DNA of 64,000 nt from UBA7672 sp041398245 (lineage in GTDB: Bacteria; Pseudomonadota; Alphaproteobacteria; Caulobacterales; Hyphomonadaceae). The translations under genes and the position numbers were made by a program. The stretch covers positions 268,954 through 332,953 of the forward strand of contig JAWKVC010000001.1 of assembly GCA_041398245.1 (NCBI GenBank). Reading direction: 5' to 3'. This document shows positions 57,288 through 64,000 of the stretch, one piece after another; positions within the stretch are counted from its first letter, which is position 1; each line of letters opens with the position of its first letter. The notes beneath the pieces are model-generated. The model worked only from the letters and a program-made list of their open reading frames with translations, was not told the DNA's origin and made no database searches.

Positions 57288-59075
57288 CTACATCCGCTCC
57301 GGCGTCTCGATGCCGATGAGACCAAGCCCAAGCTCAAGCTGTTTCAGCGTCGCCATGGCCAGCGCGAAGCGCGACGCACGCTTGGCGGGATCGCTCTCGG
57401 CGAGGATCGGCGCAGCGGCGTAGAATCCAGAAAAAGCCTGCGCCAGCGAATAGACATGATCGCACAGGATGTGCGGCAGGCGCTTGTCATAGGCGCCGCG
57501 CAGCGCATCGTTCAGCGCATCAAGCTGCAGCACCAGCGCGCGCTCCGCATCCAGCTCGATCTGGATCGGCCCCGGCTTCACGCCTTCGGCCTGCGCCCGG
57601 CGCGCCAGCGACTTGATACGCACCGCCGCGTAGAGAAGGTATGGCCCGGTCTTGCCCTCGAACGAGATGAAACGGTCGAGATCGAAAATGTAGTTGGTCG
57701 TCCGCACATTCGAGAGGTCTGAGAACTTGATCGCCGCCACCGCCACCTTGTGCGCGATATCGCGGCGCTCGTCCTCCGGCACGTCGGCGCCGAGTTCCGC
57801 CTCCTGCATGCGCGCCAGCGATGTCGCGTCCGCCTGGCTGATCAGCTCATAGAGCTTCAGCACGCCGCCATCGCGCGTCTTGTACGGCTTGCCGTCCGGC
57901 CCGTTCACCGTGCCGAAACCGAGATGCTCGAGCGAACGCTCCGGCATCAGACCGGCGCGATCGCTGGCCCGGAACACCTGCTCGAAGTGAAGCGCCTGCC
58001 GCTGGTCCACAACGTAGAGCGACAGCTCGGGATCAATGCTCTGCTTGCGATCGATGATCGTGCCGAGGTCCGAGCCGTGATAGCCGATGGCGCCGTCCCG
58101 GTTCACCAGGATGATCGGCGGCATCTCCTTCTTGTCGGTCTCGCGCGCCACACGCACGATCCATGCGCCGGCGTCCAGCTCCGCAATGCCGCGCGCCTTC
58201 AGGTCCTCGACCAGCGCCGGAATGAATGGCTCGGCGTCGCTCTCGCCCTTCCAAAGGTCAAACCGCACGCCGAGGCTGGCGCATTCGCGCTCCAGCCCCA
58301 CGCGCGTCACATTGCAGAAGTGCCGCCACAGCGCGCGATAGCCCGGCCGCCCGGCCTGCAGTTCCTGCGTCGCCTGCCGGTCGGCGTTGCGGCGCTCTTC
58401 GTCTGTCTTCGATTTGGCCGACGCCTGCGGATAAAGCCGGCCGAGATCGTCCATCGTCACCGGGCTCGTCTCCGGATACGGCCCCGTGAACGCTTCGTCG
58501 AAGTAAGGCAGGCCCGGCTGCTCCTGCTTCACCTCATTGATCAGCTGGCCCATCTGAAGGCCCCAGTCGCCGAGGTGCACGTCGCTGGTCACATGATCGC
58601 CCATGAAGCGGAACAGGCGCTGCAGCGAATCCCCGATCACCGTCGACCGCAGGTGGCCGATGTGCATTTCCTTCGCGACGTTCCAGCCGCCGAAATCGAT
58701 CACCACGCGGCGCGGCTTGTCCACGCTCACCGCGCCGGCGCGCGGGTCGGCCGCAATCTCTTCCGCCCGCGCAGACAGCGCCTCCGGCGACACCTTCACA
58801 TTGATGAAGCCCGGCCCGGCGACTTCGGCCGACGCCACCATCGCCTGCGCCTTCAGCGCATCGACCACGGCCTGCGCGATCTCGCGCGGGTTCTTCTTGG
58901 CCGCTTTCGCCGCCGCCATCGCGCCATTGCACTGGAAGTCGGCAAGATCCGGACGGTCCGACCGGCGCATCGCCCCCAACGCCCTGTCGAGGCCCAGCGC
59001 GGCGAATGCATCGCCCGCGGCGGCCGAAAGGAGATCGGCAAGCTCTGTTGGCCGGGTCTTGTCTGGCAAAGTCAT
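57288..59075 (-). CDS. argS: Arginyl-tRNA synthetase
   Basis: A 595-residue class I synthetase. FGGWNVAKEMHIGHLRST contains the HIGH motif (HIGH itself), and YKTRDGGVLKL corresponds to the region after the usual KMSKS, which ArgRS often lacks. An N-terminal tRNA-binding domain and C-terminal DALR-type helical domain (FISFEGKTGPYLLYAAVRI ... QLELGLGLIGIETPERM) are present. It charges tRNA-Arg. A two-tier hairpin sits between it and the preceding lipoprotein gene. Confidence 0.93.
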   Translation of the reverse strand: MTLPDKTRPTELADLLSAAAGDAFAALGLDRALGAMRRSDRPDLADFQCNGAMAAAKAAKKNPREIAQAVVDALKAQAMVASAEVAGPGFINVKVSPEALSARAEEIAADPRAGAVSVDKPRRVVIDFGGWNVAKEMHIGHLRSTVIGDSLQRLFRFMGDHVTSDVHLGDWGLQMGQLINEVKQEQPGLPYFDEAFTGPYPETSPVTMDDLGRLYPQASAKSKTDEERRNADRQATQELQAGRPGYRALWRHFCNVTRVGLERECASLGVRFDLWKGESDAEPFIPALVEDLKARGIAELDAGAWIVRVARETDKKEMPPIILVNRDGAIGYHGSDLGTIIDRKQSIDPELSLYVVDQRQALHFEQVFRASDRAGLMPERSLEHLGFGTVNGPDGKPYKTRDGGVLKLYELISQADATSLARMQEAELGADVPEDERRDIAHKVAVAAIKFSDLSNVRTTNYIFDLDRFISFEGKTGPYLLYAAVRIKSLARRAQAEGVKPGPIQIELDAERALVLQLDALNDALRGAYDKRLPHILCDHVYSLAQAFSGFYAAAPILAESDPAKRASRFALAMATLKQLELGLGLIGIETPERM

Positions 59076-59080
59076 GGGTC

Positions 59081-59118
59081 AGTCCGGAAGATGGGCTTGA
59101 GAAAGCCCCGCCGGACTA
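59081..59118 (-). other. Two-tier hairpin between lipoprotein gene and argS
   Basis: AGTCCGG (59081-59087) pairs with CCGGACT (59111-59117) and, inside, GGGCTT pairs with AAGCCC. It overlaps the stop codon of the upstream lipoprotein gene and ends just before the argS start. No T-run, so it may be an RNA-processing or translational element rather than a terminator. Confidence 0.45.
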
Positions 59119-59694
59119 CTGCGACCCGGCGGGCTGCGCAACGTTGATGGTGAAGCGGGTGCCGCTTCGGTTGTAGGCCAGCTGCTCGGGCGTCAGGTCG
59201 AATCCGACGATGACCTCGAAGTTGGAGCCGGAAACCGTTTCGTTGGCGCGGGGGATCACAATCCCGGGCACCTTCTCGGTCATCCGCACGATGTCCTTGT
59301 CGGCCGGCCATGTCACGCTGATGTCGAACCGCTCCTTGGCCAGCACGCTGCGGTCGCGGCGCGTCACGGTCACGAACACAGGATAGGTATGGGTCAGGCC
59401 ATCCGCTTTCGGCCCGCGGCCAAAGGCGAAGTCCATCTCGATCTCCATCGTGATCGGGTTGGCGTCGATATAGCGGCAGTATCCGCGCACGCCCTCGATG
59501 GCGCCGGTGAAGCCGACATTCTCGTGCCGCTCGGCGCCCTTGATCTCCACGACTCGGCTGGCGTCGTAGAGCGTGCCCGCCACCGGGCACGGGCCCACGT
59601 TGGGGCTGTCGTCCAGGGCTGACAGGTCCACCCCCGCACAGCTCGACACCAGCAGGGCTGGCAGGGCGAGGCAGGCAGATACAATACGCTTCAC
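59116..59694 (-). CDS. Lipoprotein of unknown function
   Basis: A 192-residue protein starting at a GTG with AGGA upstream. The signal KRIVSACLALPALLVSSCAG has a lipobox (VSSC). The mature part is strand-rich (VVEIKGAERHENVGFTG; YPVFVTVTRRDRSVLAKE; VSGSNFEVIVGFDLTPEQL), suggesting a beta-sandwich periplasmic domain. No family is recognised. It precedes argS on the same strand. Confidence 0.65.
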   Translation of the reverse strand: MKRIVSACLALPALLVSSCAGVDLSALDDSPNVGPCPVAGTLYDASRVVEIKGAERHENVGFTGAIEGVRGYCRYIDANPITMEIEMDFAFGRGPKADGLTHTYPVFVTVTRRDRSVLAKERFDISVTWPADKDIVRMTEKVPGIVIPRANETVSGSNFEVIVGFDLTPEQLAYNRSGTRFTINVAQPAGSQ

Positions 59695-59928
59695 TGGCAC
59701 ATCCTGGGGGCGGGGCCGGCCGCGGGGTGAATCCCTGACCAGCAGCATCCTTGATCGGGCGGTGATAGCCTCTAACCGCGCCCCAGCGCAACGCCGGGAA
59801 CTGCCCAAGAATCGCCGCTTTTGCTGCGCCCGGAGTCAGGCCGAAGCGGCTGGCCAGTAGGGATTTCAGCCGGCTTGGGCTAGGACTGGCCCTTGCCCCT
59901 CACCCGCCGCCCGCCTACGCCCCAGCTG

Positions 59929-60876
59929 ATGTCGAAACCGCCGCTCTCCGTCCTGCTCGCCGCGCCGCGCGGATTCTGCGCCGGGGTCGACCGCGCCATC
60001 CAGATCGTGGAACAGGCGCTGGCGAAATGGGGGGCGCCGGTCTTTGTCCGGCACGAGATCGTCCACAACGCGCATGTTGTGAAGCGGCTCGAAGCCATGG
60101 GCGCCGTCTTCGTCGAGGAACTGTCCGAATGCCCGGATGACCGGCCGGTCGTCTTTTCCGCGCATGGCGTGCCCAAGGTCGTGCCCGCCGAAGCCGCCCG
60201 CCGCGAGATGACCTATGTCGACGCCACCTGCCCGCTGGTCTCCAAGGTCCACGCCGAAGCGCAGCGCCACGCCCGCAACGGCCTGCACATCCTGCTGATC
60301 GGTCATGAAGGCCACCCCGAAGTCGTGGGCACGATGGGCCAGCTCGACCCCGGCGCGATGACCCTGATCGAAACCGTCGAGGACGCCGAAGCCTTCGCGC
60401 CCCAGGATCCCGCCCGCCTCGCCTACGTCACGCAGACAACGCTCAGCGTCGACGACACCAAGGATATTGTCGCCGCGCTTCGCCGCCGCTTCCCGCTGAT
60501 GGCCGAACCCCGCAAGGACGACATCTGCTATGCCACCACCAACCGGCAGGAAGCGGTGAAAGCCATCGCCCAGCAGGCCCAGCTTGTGCTGGTCATCGGC
60601 GCCGCCAACTCGTCCAACTCCGTGCGCCTCAAGGAAGTGGCCGAGCGCTCCGGCGCCAGCGCCTCGAAACTCATCGCGTCCGCCGACAGCATCGATTGGT
60701 CATGGTTCGATGGCGTCACGACGCTCGGGCTTTCCGCCGGCGCCTCGGCGCCTGAAACGCTCGTGCAGGGCGTCATCGCCGCCTGCCGCGCACGCTTCGA
60801 CGTCACCGTGCGCGAAGTGGTCACCGCGCAGGAAGACGTCGTCTTCCGCATCCCGCGCGTCCTCGAAGGCGCGTAG
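59929..60876 (+). CDS. ispH: 4-hydroxy-3-methylbut-2-enyl diphosphate reductase
   Basis: A 315-residue iron-sulfur enzyme. APRGFCAGVDRAIQIVEQAL begins the protein with the first cluster Cys; VDATCPLVSKVH holds the second and DICYATTNRQEAV the third, all three ligands being present. HEIVHNAHVVKRL and IGHEGHPEVVGTMGQ are also diagnostic. It is the last step of the MEP isoprenoid pathway. The ATG at 59929 is preferred to a TTG 12 codons earlier. Confidence 0.94.
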   Translation: MSKPPLSVLLAAPRGFCAGVDRAIQIVEQALAKWGAPVFVRHEIVHNAHVVKRLEAMGAVFVEELSECPDDRPVVFSAHGVPKVVPAEAARREMTYVDATCPLVSKVHAEAQRHARNGLHILLIGHEGHPEVVGTMGQLDPGAMTLIETVEDAEAFAPQDPARLAYVTQTTLSVDDTKDIVAALRRRFPLMAEPRKDDICYATTNRQEAVKAIAQQAQLVLVIGAANSSNSVRLKEVAERSGASASKLIASADSIDWSWFDGVTTLGLSAGASAPETLVQGVIAACRARFDVTVREVVTAQEDVVFRIPRVLEGA

Positions 60877-60934
60877 GCTCACCACTCGGCTACGCAAAGC
60901 ACGACCGAGGAACAAAAAACACGCCTGCCGAACC

Positions 60935-61055
60935 AGACCCCCACCTGTCCGCCCCCTCAAGAGGGCGGGACCCGGATGCATCACCGCCCTTCAATGTGAG
61001 GTAAGTTCGTGCAGCAAGGTTCCGCCCCCTTGAGGGGGCGGACAGGTGGGGGTCT
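60935..61055. repeat. REPIN-like inverted pair of ~38-base repeats
   Basis: Two copies of a sequence starting AGACCCCCACCTGTCC and containing a CCGCCC...GGGCGG hairpin lie in opposite orientation, 60935-60973 and 61018-61055, separated by about 45 bases. They differ at about two positions. The arrangement matches REP doublets (REPINs). Confidence 0.82.
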
Positions 61056-61365
61056 CTCTCCACTCATTCCGGATTCGGCCGAATAGCGGACGCGCGCAGA
61101 AAAATCTTTGTGTCCGTTCTCAAGCGCTTGCGCGAAAATGGCTGTAGGACAGGCGCTGCATTTTCCACGGGTCCCTCCGCCTGAGTGATACTCCCCCCAT
61201 CGCATCCGCATGGAGGGCAGCCGATCACTGTCCAGCGGCGCGGGCGCGAGGTGGTCGAGCGTGAGCCCGGGACTTCGGCTGGACAGCTGAGGCCCGCACG
61301 CAACCGGCGCTACAACGTCAGGGAGGTGAAAAATCTCCTGTTCGAGGCTGGCGAAGAACGATCAC

Positions 61366-61438
61366 GGGGACGCGGGATGCAAGCGCATCCCACCATCTCC
61401 CGCACGGCCCATCCTCGCGCGGGCCATCCCGCGTCCCC
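61366..61438. repeat. Perfect 14-bp inverted repeat
   Basis: GGGGACGCGGGATG (61366-61379) and CATCCCGCGTCCCC (61425-61438) are exact complements, with 45 bases between that contain further GCATCCC-like pieces. No T-run follows on either strand. Confidence 0.75.
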
Positions 61439-61544
61439 GGCCCTCCATGTCTGACAGGAGGGAGACCACAGCATCCCGCAGGGTCAATCGCCCGTGCGCA
61501 AGAGAAGGCTTGCCTGACTCGCGCCTGCGCGGCCTACTGCCTCG

Positions 61545-62885
61545 ATGAACCGTCGTCATTTCCTCTCGTCGTCCGTCGCACTTGCAGCGCTGGCCGCCTG
61601 CGCCAGCCCGCCAGCCACAGCCGCGCCCACGCGCAAGCCCAACATCGTGCTCATCCTGTGCGACGATCTTGGCTATGGAGATCTCGGCGTCTTCGGCAAC
61701 GGCATGATCCGTACGCCGAACATTGATCGCCTCGCCGCCGAAGGGATGCGGCTCACCACATTCTACGCCGCCGCCAATGTCTGCACGCCCTCCCGCGCCG
61801 GCCTGCTCACCGGCCGCTATCCCATCCGCACCGGCCTCGCGCGCGATGTGATCCGCCAGACCGACACACACGGTCTTCAGCCCTCCGAGGTCACGATCGC
61901 CGAGACGCTGAAGCCCGACTACGCCACGGCCATCGTCGGCAAATGGCATCTCGGCCATGTCGCCCCCTACTGGCCGCCGACCAACCAGGGCTTCGATATC
62001 TTCCACGGCCTGCCCTACAGCCACGACATGCAGCCGCTCGCCATGAGCGCGGCGGACCATAACGGCGTCGAGATCATCGACGACACGCCCGACATGGATC
62101 GCCTGACGGAGCAGTTCTTCGCGCGCGGCTTCCGGTTCATCGACGACAACAAGGACCAGCCTTTCTTCCTGTTGCTGGCGCTGACTGCGCCGCACGTGCC
62201 GCTCGATCCGAACCCCGCTCACGCCGGTCATTCCGCCGCCGCCGAGTACGGCGACGTCGTCGAGGAGATCGACGCCAATGTCGGCCGCCTGATGGACCAG
62301 CTGAAGCGGCTCGGTCTCGACAACGACACGCTGGTGATCCTCACCTCCGACAACGGCCCCTGGTGGGAGGGTTCCCCCGGCGGTCTGCGCGACCGCAAGG
62401 GCGGCGCTGGCTGGGAGGGCGGCTATCGCGTGCCGTTCATCGCGCGCCAGCCCGGCCGCATCCCCGCCGGCGCCTCCAACAACGCGATCGCGATGAACAT
62501 CGATCTCCTGCCCACGCTTGCGAACTGGACCGGCTCGCCTGTGCCCGACGTCGTGCTCGACGGCGCCGACATCTCGACCCTCTTCACCATCCCGCACGCA
62601 CCCTCGCCGCACGATGAACTCGTGCTGTTCAACAATGAGGACGTCGCCGCCATCCGCACGCAGCGCTGGAAATACATCGTCCGCAGTCACTACCGCACCT
62701 ACGACGCGCAACTGGACGCCCCCGGTCGCGTCGACTGGGCCGTGCTGGTCGACATGGACAACGACCCGACTGAATCCTACGACGTCTCCTCGCGCCATCC
62801 GGACGTGCTGGTCGACATGGAACGGCGTGTCGCGCGCGCCCGCGCCACATTCGATCCGCTAAAAACACCGCCGAAAGCAGCCTGA
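61545..62885 (+). CDS. Type I sulfatase, exported lipoprotein
   Basis: A 446-residue arylsulfatase-family protein. The N-terminus NRRHFLSSSVALAALAAC has an RR and a lipobox Cys. The metal site starts PNIVLILCDDLGYGDLG, and CTPSR (Cys80) is the formylglycine signature for the active-site residue. IVGKWHLGH, ILTSDNGPWW and the rest match the family. It cleaves sulfate esters, probably from sulfated polysaccharides or glycosides taken from the environment. Maturation needs a formylglycine-generating enzyme or anaerobic maturase, neither of which is nearby. Confidence 0.9.
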   Translation: MNRRHFLSSSVALAALAACASPPATAAPTRKPNIVLILCDDLGYGDLGVFGNGMIRTPNIDRLAAEGMRLTTFYAAANVCTPSRAGLLTGRYPIRTGLARDVIRQTDTHGLQPSEVTIAETLKPDYATAIVGKWHLGHVAPYWPPTNQGFDIFHGLPYSHDMQPLAMSAADHNGVEIIDDTPDMDRLTEQFFARGFRFIDDNKDQPFFLLLALTAPHVPLDPNPAHAGHSAAAEYGDVVEEIDANVGRLMDQLKRLGLDNDTLVILTSDNGPWWEGSPGGLRDRKGGAGWEGGYRVPFIARQPGRIPAGASNNAIAMNIDLLPTLANWTGSPVPDVVLDGADISTLFTIPHAPSPHDELVLFNNEDVAAIRTQRWKYIVRSHYRTYDAQLDAPGRVDWAVLVDMDNDPTESYDVSSRHPDVLVDMERRVARARATFDPLKTPPKAA

Positions 62886-62889
62886 CTGC

Positions 62890-63264
62890 CTATCGCGCCT
62901 TCTTCGCGGCCTTCTTCGCCGTATTGAATTTTGCCGCGGCCTTCACCAGCGCCTTCAGCGCCTTTTCGTTCACGCTGTCGCCTGCGCCGATGTCGATTGC
63001 GCGTCGCGTGCCGCCGGCGAACCCGGCGTTGAACAGACCCGACGGATCATCCAGCGCGGCGCCCTGCGCGAAGGTCAGCTTCACCTTGTCCTTGTAGGTC
63101 TCGCCTGTGCAGATGATGCCGTCGCGCTCCCATGTCGGCACGCCCGCCGGGTTCGACGGCTTGCGCCACTTTACCGTCTCCACGATCTGCGGATCGGCAT
63201 CCAGGATCACCTTCCGCATCCGCGCCAGCATCTCGCCGCGCCAGTCGTCCTGCTTCGCCGCCAT
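62890..63264 (-). CDS. DUF1801 family protein
   Basis: A 124-residue protein. ILDADPQIVETVKWRKPSNP and ICTGETYKDKVKLTFAQGA are typical of DUF1801 (YdhG-like). The C-terminus is Lys/Ala-rich (NTAKKAAKKAR). Start at MAAKQDDWRGEML; it begins eight bases after the stop of the next DUF1801 gene. Function unknown. Confidence 0.75.
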   Translation of the reverse strand: MAAKQDDWRGEMLARMRKVILDADPQIVETVKWRKPSNPAGVPTWERDGIICTGETYKDKVKLTFAQGAALDDPSGLFNAGFAGGTRRAIDIGAGDSVNEKALKALVKAAAKFNTAKKAAKKAR

Positions 63265-63272
63265 CACTTCTC

Positions 63273-63725
63273 TCACATCTTTGCGCCAGGCAGTTTGATT
63301 GCCTGCTTCACCCACGCCGCAAACTGCTTCTCGTCGAACTCGCCCTCACGCACATGCAGATAGCGCACGCCATTTACTTTCGACGTTTCCGGCGGCGGCG
63401 GCTTCAAGTCCTCGCCCCGGAAGAAAGTCACCTTCACGTACCTGGCGTAGACATGAAACGCGAGAAACCAGGTTCCATCGCCGAAGCCATAAAGCGGCGT
63501 GTTCCATTTGACGGCCTTCGCCGCCTTGGGAAGCACGCGCCCGACAATCGCATCAATCTTTGCACCGACCGGCATCGTCCATCCCGGCATCGCTTTGATG
63601 AAAGCCTGCACCACTTCGTCGCCATGACCCTTGGCCACCTGTGGATTGCCACCCGCCAGCCGCACGACGCCGTCCGAACCCGGCTTCAGCGACTTGGCTG
63701 CTTTCTTCGCGGGCGCTTTCGCCAT
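63273..63725 (-). CDS. DUF1801 family protein
   Basis: A 150-residue protein with a Lys/Ala-rich start (MAKAPAKKAAKSLKPG). The DUF1801 core (VKWNTPLYGFGDGTWFLAFH; YVKVTFFRGEDL) is clear. It lies between a SRPBCC gene and the second DUF1801 gene on the same strand, probably one operon. Function unknown. Confidence 0.78.
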   Translation of the reverse strand: MAKAPAKKAAKSLKPGSDGVVRLAGGNPQVAKGHGDEVVQAFIKAMPGWTMPVGAKIDAIVGRVLPKAAKAVKWNTPLYGFGDGTWFLAFHVYARYVKVTFFRGEDLKPPPPETSKVNGVRYLHVREGEFDEKQFAAWVKQAIKLPGAKM

Positions 63726-63728
63726 GCC

Positions 63729-64000
63729 TCACGCTTCCTTCGCCAGCACGCCGTCCAGCTTGTCGAAGAACTGCTTCCAGCCGGCATGCGCGCCGCCGAA
63801 AGCCTGCTTCTGATCCGGCCGGAACCCTTCCTGCTCCATGCGCAGCAACGTGCCGCCGCCCGTCGGCGTCAGCGTGAACGTCACCACGCTCTTGAGGTGA
63901 TAGGCCGCATCCTCGTGCGCCAAATCCCACGTGTAGGACAGCGTCCGCTGCGGCTCCACCCGCAACACCTCGCAATCGAGCACGCCGCCCCAGTCTCCAC
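63729..64000 (-). CDS. SRPBCC/AHSA1-like protein, C-terminal part (runs off the window)
   Basis: The fragment continues past the window end (GDWGGVLDCEVLRVEPQ), so the true start is outside. LDCEVLRVEPQRTLSYTWDL and FTLTPTGGGTLLRMEQEGF with GWKQFFDKLDGVL are typical of the activator-of-Hsp90-like (START/SRPBCC) fold that binds small hydrophobic ligands. The stop is three bases before the DUF1801 gene; together they look like an operon, a pairing seen often in bacteria. Confidence 0.8.
   Translation of the reverse strand, partial: GDWGGVLDCEVLRVEPQRTLSYTWDLAHEDAAYHLKSVVTFTLTPTGGGTLLRMEQEGFRPDQKQAFGGAHAGWKQFFDKLDGVLAKEA

Larger units (their letters stand above)
60877..61544. other. Long intergenic region with repeats, no gene
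   Basis: No coding region is supported between ispH and the sulfatase gene. It contains the REPIN-like repeat (60935-61055) and a second inverted repeat (61366-61438). The remainder shows no recognisable element, and no clear ribosome-binding site precedes the sulfatase ATG. Confidence 0.6.

Overview
The window is dense, GC-rich coding DNA from a Gram-negative alphaproteobacterium. The main evidence is the block lptF-lptG-lptD-surA-pdxA-rsmA, read away from a divergent pepA-holC pair, which is a typical alphaproteobacterial arrangement. A DUF2336 protein, a HPt protein, an EAL-like protein, many lipoprotein and Tat signal peptides, and catabolic genes of the Caulobacterales/Hyphomonadaceae style fit this. 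The exact genus cannot be read from the sequence. No phage, insertion sequence, CRISPR array or rRNA operon was seen. There is one tRNA gene (tRNA-Tyr).

Layout. 1-3.2 kb: the start of asd (minus), a 26-codon small ORF with its own terminator, an SLC13-type transporter and an S41 peptidase. 3.2 kb: a near-perfect ~90 bp palindrome between divergent genes. 3.35-11.75 kb: an esterase-like lipoprotein, then a minus-strand leucine-degradation cluster (methylcrotonyl-CoA carboxylase beta, P-loop kinase, methylglutaconyl-CoA hydratase, DUF817 protein, a DUF3667 gene broken by several indels, methylcrotonyl-CoA carboxylase alpha). 11.9-15.3 kb: a cyclic-nucleotide-binding patatin phospholipase and a frameshifted HExxH/TPR protein. 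15.3-25.3 kb: holC, pepA and the LPS/outer-membrane export block. 25.4-28.95 kb: an M20 peptidase, a membrane-anchored unknown, rlmB with an RGG-like extension, and tRNA-Tyr.

29.2-38.6 kb is the most distinctive region. It holds a GMC oxidoreductase (one frameshift), its Tat-exported small subunit, a Baeyer-Villiger-type monooxygenase, a DUF1080 3-keto-glycoside hydrolase/lyase candidate, an MFS importer, two xylose-isomerase-like TIM barrels and a Gfo/Idh/MocA dehydrogenase. Together these look like a 3-keto-glycoside (oxidise, then cleave) sugar or glycoside catabolic locus. 38.6-50.6 kb: nadK, a class II aldolase-like protein, a possible outer-membrane protein, HPt, Nudix, degenerate EAL, lytic transglycosylase, CoA-transferase, DUF2336, acyl-CoA dehydrogenase, a ThiO-like oxidase and leucine dehydrogenase. 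50.8-64 kb: an unknown methyltransferase-like protein, an alpha/beta hydrolase, pirin, a yybP-ykoY manganese riboswitch in front of a TMEM165/GDT1 family exporter, M28 peptidase, GNAT, argS, a lipoprotein, ispH, a REPIN-like repeat, a sulfatase, two DUF1801 proteins and the start of a SRPBCC protein.

Three genes carry single-base frameshifts (DUF3667 with several, GMC, HExxH/TPR). At least one lies in a short G-run, so indel errors in the assembly are as plausible as real gene decay.
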